A stretch of DNA of 64,000 nt from Temnopleurus reevesii (taxonomy: Eukaryota; Echinodermata; Echinoidea; Temnopleuroida; Temnopleuridae). Positions 59,801-64,000 of the stretch are shown here, one piece after another. Both the position numbers and the translations under genes were made by a program. Location of the stretch: NCBI GenBank assembly GCA_036244855.1, contig BQKZ01000895.1, forward strand, positions 49,412-113,411, in the 5' to 3' direction. Every line of letters begins with the position of its first letter. Position 1 is the first letter of the stretch. Under the pieces are notes generated by a model. It saw only the letters and a list, made by a program, of their open reading frames with translations. It had not been told where the DNA came from and did no database searches.

Positions 59801-62800
59801 TCNCTTCATAGACTAAGAACCTCTTGTTCTTCTCTACCCCTCCTCCAGCCCACACAAGCCCCTGGTCGGCAGCAGTCTTCCTCCCGTCTTGCCAGCCCAC
59901 CTAAGCCGGCTGTCCCTGAACTTCCAAAGTGTCAAATCCTGAAGAGATTGGTGAAGATCATCGGCATGCAGCCATCGGAAGGACAGGGTCCTGTGGTCCT
60001 GGACACGGCACTGAGGATACTTTTAGAACTCTCTATGAAATCGTCCAAAGAAGATGCCTTCAGGTAAATCAATTAATTTATCCTTTGATTGCAATGCCAA
60101 AGTGAACGATTTAGAAATTAGGGACCCAGAAAATATTTTAATCTCGTCTTGCTAGCTCGCCAAAGTAGACTGCCCCTGATCCTCCCCGATGTCACATCTT
60201 GAAGAGACTGGTGAAGATCATCGGCATACAGCCATCGGAAGGACAGGGTCCTGTGGTCCTGGACACTGCACTAAGGATACTTTTAGAACTCTCTAGGAAA
60301 TCTTCCAAAGAAGAAGCTTTCAGGTAAATCAATTAATTTATCCTTTGGTTGCAATGCCAAACTGATTCATTTGTGAAGATCATTGGCTTGCTGCCATCTG
60401 ATGGACAGGAATTAATGGTCTTGGACACCGCTTCCAGGACACTCCTAGAACGGTCTAGGACATTTTCTAAAGAAGATTCTCTCAGGGAAATCAATTTTAT
60501 TATCCTTTGGTTACAACATGGGGGTTTTGATTTCATTTATCACAGTTAAAGTCGACAGGAAATACACATCACATATTGCACACAGCTTTGCATTGTTACG
60601 TCACAACAAAGATTAATCTGGGACATGCCCTCCTAGTCTGTGACAATCATTTCTTGATTTTCCCGTTCGCTTGCTGATATGCGACGAGCCCATAGGTGAG
60701 TGCGTGCCTCTCGTGTTCATGGCATTGTGACGTCATCTGGAACTAGTCGACTGAAATTGAAACTAATTTTGGAGTGAATGAACAATATCTGAATTTATGT
60801 ATGATGTACAATAAAAAACATTGACATTCTGTAATGAACTTATGAAAGTTTGGAAGCAAATTTTTGATCTTCTTTTCTCTTTATATTGGAAAAGGCCAAA
60901 AAAAAAATCATTTGTTTTTGTTCTTCTCATTCAAGGTTTTCTGAATTGTTGTCGTCAGAAGTCCTGCACCCGTTCCTGTCATACAACCTACCTTCCAGTA
61001 CACTATGCATTGTGCTTACAATGCTGTCGTCACTTGCGTCAAAGTCGTGGCAACTCGCCCAGAATATTTGTACGCATTCAGGTATGTTGATATTTATTGA
61101 ATATTTTTTATGACAAATCATGATTTTTTGTGATTTAATGAGGATTTGGTTGGATTTAATTCTTTTTGCATAAAAATAGTGCCACTAGTGGTTGATCATT
61201 CAATTTAATTGAATTCAATCTTTTTCTGAAAGTGCAACAACAATGAAAAAAAGAAAGAAAACTAAATTGGTCAGCAAACATTTGCACAATGAAATTTTGC
61301 AAGGGTTGTTGATACCTTGTTTGAGTTTGCTCAATACATGGGCATGGTTTATAGTTAGAGATTGCTTTAGCAAATCTCAGGGATATATATGTTTTTCCTC
61401 AGTTTTGGGTATGTTTCAGATCAGAATCAAATAGACCAATAACTGAACAAGGTATTTCCTCAAAAGAGAAAGCTCTTGTAACCAAAAACTTTGCACTCAG
61501 TCATTCATTTGGAATTGAGGAAATATGTTTACTTGGGATCACATTGATGCAGTTATCACTTTTTCTGTTTGCCACTATCTCATTTTCACATTCACTATCC
61601 TTATTCTCACAGACTCATGCGTTCTACTTCATGTGTACCAGTGTGCAACCCATGCCCTAGCCAATTGCAACGCTGAAGAGGAGATGCAAGTAGTTCATAA
61701 GGTATCATAATTTGACTTTAAATATATAGCTATGATTTTTCAAAATTAGAATATATTGTTGCATTATATTGTCGCATTATACAGTCACCCCTATCATGAG
61801 GAATTGAGCAAAATAGGATGATCCATTCATAAATTATGAATTTTTAAAGTTTTGATCGACACCGCTCATGTGCTCCTTTTATTCACAACCTACAGGCACA
61901 AAATGGCTGCCAACATGGAGAACTCTACATTCACATTGTACACAGAATTTTACATTTTCTTCTTTCTGAAGAAAAGTAGACAAACTTCTACTTTTTTGTT
62001 CAAGTATGATATGGTCATAACAATCCTGCAAGAATTCCATAAAGAATGCTGGCAATTCCTCGATTAAAATATGAAATTGATACATTTTAATAAATTCATG
62101 TACAACGTAAGGAGGATTTCTCCCTGTATGACGTCAGAGATTATGCCAAACTTGCCAATTCAAGGATGCCCATTGTTGTGGGACGTGCAAACTTTGAAAA
62201 TTCATAACTCTTGAACGAATTATCTGGTTTTGCTCAAATTTTTATTTTGTTCATCTTATTTTCTTTAATTTACCGACAACACGTCCATGTCAAGGTGGAT
62301 TTTTTTTTGAGAAAAACATTATTTTCATTGATTTTGACCTTGATTAACTATACTCTTTGTTGACAGATCATCAAGCTTCTGACCTGTATAACTTCAGTGC
62401 ATGAAGAAGGGCCAGCGTTTCTCTTGGATACAGATTGCCAGTGCAGTGAAGAGGTAAAACATTCTGCTTACATCATGAAGAAAAAAAATTAACCCTTAAA
62501 GAATGGAAGGGTGGGGTGGGGTGGGGTAGGGGGCTTTTTAGGTGCCTTTAACATTTCTTATCATTCCTCATCGTGAAAAGCTCACACCACAACGTTTCAT
62601 GACAATTTTCTTCAAAGCCTCGCGCACTATTTGGAACCGAAATTGGTTAGGTCCACAGCAACATACCTGCCAGATTGTACGGCATACTCACCTAGCTTCA
62701 TTGGAAATGGGTGAATAATTAAATGTTTTCCCAACAACAGGTAGAAGCATGGTTGTATTTTTATGGTCAAAATATTTGCTGATATCCTATGAGTTTGGTA

Positions 62801-63187
62801 CACCGTATACAAACGTAATGGACGAAGAATACAATTTTTGGTTGGAATCTCCACTAGTGTCTTGGAAAATGTCCTCTAATATATAAAATGATCTATTTTA
62901 ATTAATAATAAGAGTAATAATGGTGGCTTATCAGTGCTCATTGAGTTGAAAGTTTTACACTCTCTATGCCCGGCTTTAGCTGCGTAATACTTATCCTTAT
63001 ACATTTACAGGCGGTTTAGAAAAATGTATACTGTGCTCATAAATAAATGTATTATAATTATCTTTCTACATTTATAGGTGGTTTCCTCACTTGTGGCAAT
63101 GCTATCCAGAGAATTCAGATCCATCAACCCAGAATGTGATCTTTATAACGAGAGGTAAGTCTTCGCATCATGATTTCAGAGCAATAG

Positions 63188-63269
<82 letters not shown>

Positions 63270-63278
63270 AATAATGAC

Positions 63279-63326
<48 letters not shown>

Positions 63327-63939
63327 AATAATAATAATAACAATGATAATTCTTTTAATGCGCTTTTCCCCAACATGGTCCAAAGCACTTAAAATTAATA
63401 AATGACAGATTAAAGAGGACAAGAGACAAAGCATTAGATGCATTATTGTTCTGGAATTATTTTTATCTTCACATCCTTCTGATCATTTGGTGATTGCAGA
63501 GAGATTCAGGGACAACATTGACATTTTAATTTTAAATATTAAGCAACTTTTTCCTGACCATTAATTGACATCTTCATGAGCTAATTCATCCAGAATCAGA
63601 GGTGTCAGTTTACGGGCAAGAGCCTCAATCCTGGCCTGGCAGTTTTTTTTAGGCCATGGTCGTAGCATTTTTGTTTAAAAAATATTATAACTGAAAGTGA
63701 TTTTCAAGCTGCTGATCAATTCCGAATGTCATCCCTGCAAAATCATTGTATCTATTCTTTATTCTCTATCAATCATTACAGGTTGTTACTGATACGTCAA
63801 GGACTCCTACCCCTCCACACCCTCTTCCTGGACAGTCACTTCACCGATCATCGTTTGGAGGCGGAGCAGCCGTACAACCATCTCATCGCGGAGATGAACC
63901 GATTGATCACAACACTACCTCAGATACACAGGCATGAAG
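52905..63939 (+). CDS. ATRIP: ATRIP (ATR-interacting protein), 12 exons, 3' end beyond window
   Basis: Nuclear partner of the checkpoint kinase ATR; it recruits ATR to RPA-coated single-stranded DNA at stalled forks and resected breaks. Exons: 52905-53849, 54493-54663, 55209-55581, 56245-56355, 56967-57159, 57726-58266, 58804-59018, 59484-59629, 61613-61701, 62367-62453, 63078-63154, 63782-63939. End phases are 0,0,1,1,2,0,2,1,0,0,2,1, all consistent and all with GT-AG borders. About 1035 residues so far, against 791 in human. Support: the N-terminal acidic RPA-binding motif (SFTADDLEQLDIIESQA, human FTADDLEELDTLASQA), a coiled coil in exons 2-3 (DGEIQVLRQNL, human NGEIKILRDSL), FPTRESF in exon 3 (human FPTKESF), DCQCSEEVV across exons 10-11 (human NCQCNVEVV), and the C-terminal helical region. 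The ATG at 52905 has A at -3 and G at +4. Exons 7-8 also exist as a second version (59849-60063, 60936-61081); only one pair fits in frame. Confidence 0.93.
54493..54663 (+). CDS. ATRIP: ATRIP exon 2: coiled coil
   Basis: 57 codons, phase 0 to 0 (CATCCAG acceptor, GAG|GTAATA donor). Highly charged heptad-type sequence with GEIQVLRQNLGKSKGEVSRL. In human ATRIP this segment mediates dimerisation. Confidence 0.92.
55209..55581 (+). CDS. ATRIP: ATRIP exon 3: end of coiled coil and FPT-ESF motif
   Basis: Acceptor TTTCACAG, donor CCAG|GTTGGT, phase 0 to 1. Starts TESLKTQLQFKERELAEAQ (human LQSLQSELQFKDAEMNELR), then a Pro/Gly-rich linker, then AFPTRESFMQTNPALGSP, which aligns with the human FPTKESF segment. 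Confidence 0.92.
56245..56355 (+). CDS. ATRIP: ATRIP exon 4
   Basis: 111 bp, phase 1 to 1 (GAATTACAG acceptor, AATG|GTAAAT donor). Basic peptide (SPKVVMKQRKVSSKVPLRRD); no named domain. Confidence 0.85.
56650..56815 (+). pseudogene. ATRIP exon 5 decayed copy 1 (in-frame stop)
   Basis: Matches exon 5 closely and keeps its AATAG|GTAATGTG acceptor, but CCTCAG has become CCTTAG, giving an in-frame TAG after LIGRLMGQPLP. The 5' border sequence (TATACACCTCCCTCAATAGG) is itself duplicated within 50 bp. Not usable as an exon. Confidence 0.85.
56816..56940 (+). pseudogene. ATRIP exon 5 decayed copy 2 (acceptor lost)
   Basis: The reading frame stays open through SSAQLSGRLMGQPLPQ and the following NYNTALPTQG, but the aligned acceptor dinucleotide is AA instead of AG (CAATAA|GTAACG). 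No downstream donor equivalent is evident. Probably unspliced. Confidence 0.8.
56967..57159 (+). CDS. ATRIP: ATRIP exon 5, functional copy
   Basis: Acceptor CTACCCCTTAG, donor AAATT|GTGAGC, phase 1 to 2. Encodes SSAQLIGRLMGQPLPQ onward. It is the third of three tandem copies and the only one with both an open frame and intact splice sites. LIGRLMGQPL may correspond to LINLLLKQPL in human ATRIP. Confidence 0.88.
57357..57511. mobile_element. Hairpin MITE, family A copy 3, in ATRIP intron 5
   Basis: Left AGGAGTGTTGCTCAAAATCA, right CAACTTTTGAACAACACCCC, inverted. The interior is reversed relative to the 16.7 and 23.4 kb copies. TTA and TAA lie outside the ends. Confidence 0.82.
57726..58266 (+). 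CDS. ATRIP: ATRIP exon 6
   Basis: Acceptor TTCTGATGCAG, donor GAT|GTAAGA, phase 2 to 0. Includes VNAIHTLHCLVCYSPVAALH, which matches human ATRIP (LQHLVCHSGAV), preceded by a variable Ser-rich part. Confidence 0.9.
58804..59018 (+). CDS. ATRIP: ATRIP exon 7, version A
   Basis: Acceptor CCCCTCCTCCAG, donor TTCAG|GTAAAT, phase 0 to 2. After a Pro/Ser-rich lead comes LKRLVKIIGMQPSEGQGPVV and a helical LDTALRILLELSRKSS. An equivalent exon with 10 or fewer amino-acid changes lies at 59849-60063. Confidence 0.88.
59095..59446 (+). pseudogene. Decayed partial copies of ATRIP exon 7 (version A side)
   Basis: Copy 2 (59103-59278) lacks the first part of the exon and the normal acceptor, and carries TAG after MQPSVG; its donor AGGTAAATC is kept. 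Copy 3 (about 59352-59446) keeps only the GRQPLDGQESMVLHTD-like part and is heavily degraded. Neither can be a coding exon. Confidence 0.82.
59484..59629 (+). CDS. ATRIP: ATRIP exon 8, version A
   Basis: Acceptor TCATGCCAG, donor TCAG|GTATGT, phase 2 to 1. Encodes FTELLSSEVLHPFLSYNLPS and ends QNICTHSG, which continues in exon 9 as DSCVLLHVYQC (human QLCSHSEGCLLLLLYMY). Confidence 0.9.
59849..60063 (+). CDS. ATRIP: ATRIP exon 7, version B (alternative contig or allele)
   Basis: Same length, borders and phases as 58804-59018, open throughout, with changes such as PAVPELPKCQ for PAAPEPPRCH and SMKSSKED for SRKSSIED. Use in place of version A, not in addition. Confidence 0.75.
60140..60490 (+). 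pseudogene. Decayed partial copies of ATRIP exon 7 (version B side)
   Basis: Copy 2 (60150-60323) has a TAG near its start (CCAAAGTAGACT), but the part that is stopped in version A is open here. Copy 3 (60373-60487) is open through MVLDTASRTLLERSR, but its donor is CAGGGAAAT instead of CAGGTAAAT. Confidence 0.8.
60936..61081 (+). CDS. ATRIP: ATRIP exon 8, version B (alternative contig or allele)
   Basis: 146 bp as in version A, acceptor TCATTCAAG, donor TCAG|GTATGT, phase 2 to 1. Protein differs at a handful of positions (FSELL for FTELL, QLAQN for QLTQN). It continues naturally into exon 9 at 61613. Confidence 0.78.
61613..61701 (+). CDS. ATRIP: ATRIP exon 9
   Basis: Acceptor TTATTCTCACAG, donor AAG|GTATCA, phase 1 to 0. 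Encodes DSCVLLHVYQCATHALANCN, equivalent to human GCLLLLLYMYITSRPD. Confidence 0.9.
62367..62453 (+). CDS. ATRIP: ATRIP exon 10
   Basis: Acceptor TTTGTTGACAG, donor GAG|GTAAAA, phase 0 to 0. Encodes IIKLLTCITSVHEEGPAFLL and ends TDCQCSEE, aligning with human SNCQCNVE. Confidence 0.9.
63078..63154 (+). CDS. ATRIP: ATRIP exon 11
   Basis: Acceptor ACATTTATAG, donor GAGAG|GTAAGT, phase 0 to 2. VVSSLVAMLSREFRSINPEC matches human VVRALTVMLHRQWLTVRRA. Confidence 0.9.
63188..63400. repeat. (TGA)n microsatellite with SINE-like tail, - strand
   Basis: About 140 bp of GAT/TGA units grading into AAT units. The sequence at 63352-63400, read on the - strand (AAGTGCTTTGGACCATGTTG, AAAGCGCATTAAAAG), resembles the AGCGC tail of the window's SINE. 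It lies in ATRIP intron 11. Confidence 0.7.
63782..63939 (+). CDS. ATRIP: ATRIP exon 12, last exon in window
   Basis: Acceptor AATCATTACAG, donor GAAG|GTAAGT, phase 2 to 1, so at least one more exon lies beyond the window. Encodes LLLIRQGLLPLHTLFLDSHF and later LIAEMNRLITTLPQI, matching the human LLLHGLSQKDKLFMMH ... VSMLIRGLPDV segment. The acidic C-terminal tail is not reached. Confidence 0.9.
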
Positions 63940-64000
63940 GTAAGTGATGATTACATTTTTAAGTCCTTATTAAAAAAGTAATAAAATTACTTATGTTTAG

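Larger units (their letters stand above)
59804..61275 (+). repeat. ATRIP: Second version of the ATRIP exon 7-8 region after a single N
   Basis: Sequence starting right after N59803 repeats 58759 onward (offset 1045 bp at first) and runs to about 61275, where it matches the last bases before the N (AAATGGTC / AAATTGGTC). It contains exon 7 version B (59849-60063) and exon 8 version B (60936-61081), plus about 440 bp (60490-60930) not in version A. Exon 8A ends in phase 1 and exon 7B starts in phase 0, so the two pairs cannot be joined in frame. Confidence 0.85.

Noticed and set aside
63091..63405. 104-codon Met-rich open frame
   Set aside because: Frame runs from ATRIP exon 11 in the wrong frame into a (TGA)n microsatellite.

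Overview
The window reads as animal nuclear DNA, most likely from a marine deuterostome such as an echinoderm. The species is an inference from overall character: AT-rich DNA, GT-AG introns of about 0.3-1 kb, and many short hairpin-type DNA elements plus a tRNA-headed SINE. Only two protein-coding loci can be supported, both on the + strand. One is a class A (rhodopsin-like) GPCR, of which only the last exon (TM4 to C-terminus) is present at 38229-39823. The other is ATRIP, the partner of the ATR checkpoint kinase, at 52905-63939. Twelve consecutive phase-compatible ATRIP exons can be placed; the 3' end lies beyond the window.

Layout. Positions 1-38.2 kb hold no recognisable gene. They are filled with microsatellites and non-autonomous DNA elements (hairpins with terminal inverted repeats, TIRs), a putative 1.34 kb TIR element (19.76-21.10 kb), inverted tRNA-derived elements around 23.2-23.7 kb, and a diverged 27.8-30.1 kb repeat array. 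The GPCR exon follows at 38.2-39.8 kb. Positions 40-52.8 kb are again a repeat field with near-perfect hairpins at 42.4 and 43.3 kb and two adjacent TIR elements at 50.7-51.9 kb. ATRIP occupies the remainder. At least seven hairpin or element families occur in two to five copies each; the letters A to G used below are local labels, not database names.

The most informative points are of two kinds. (1) Assembly: a complete 38-bp Nextera mate-pair junction adapter sits at 46610-46647 beside a gap. Two of the five single-N positions (16977 and 59803) separate two versions of the same sequence, which looks like unmerged overlapping contigs or alleles. (2) Biology: the 16.4-17.4 kb pair shows one MITE present in one version and absent in the other. 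Inside ATRIP, two different exons have each been tandemly triplicated and the extra copies have decayed in different ways. Splice phase shows that only one of the two 58.8-61.1 kb exon pairs can be used in frame.

No novel enzymatic or defence system was found. Small ORFs elsewhere are not supported as genes.
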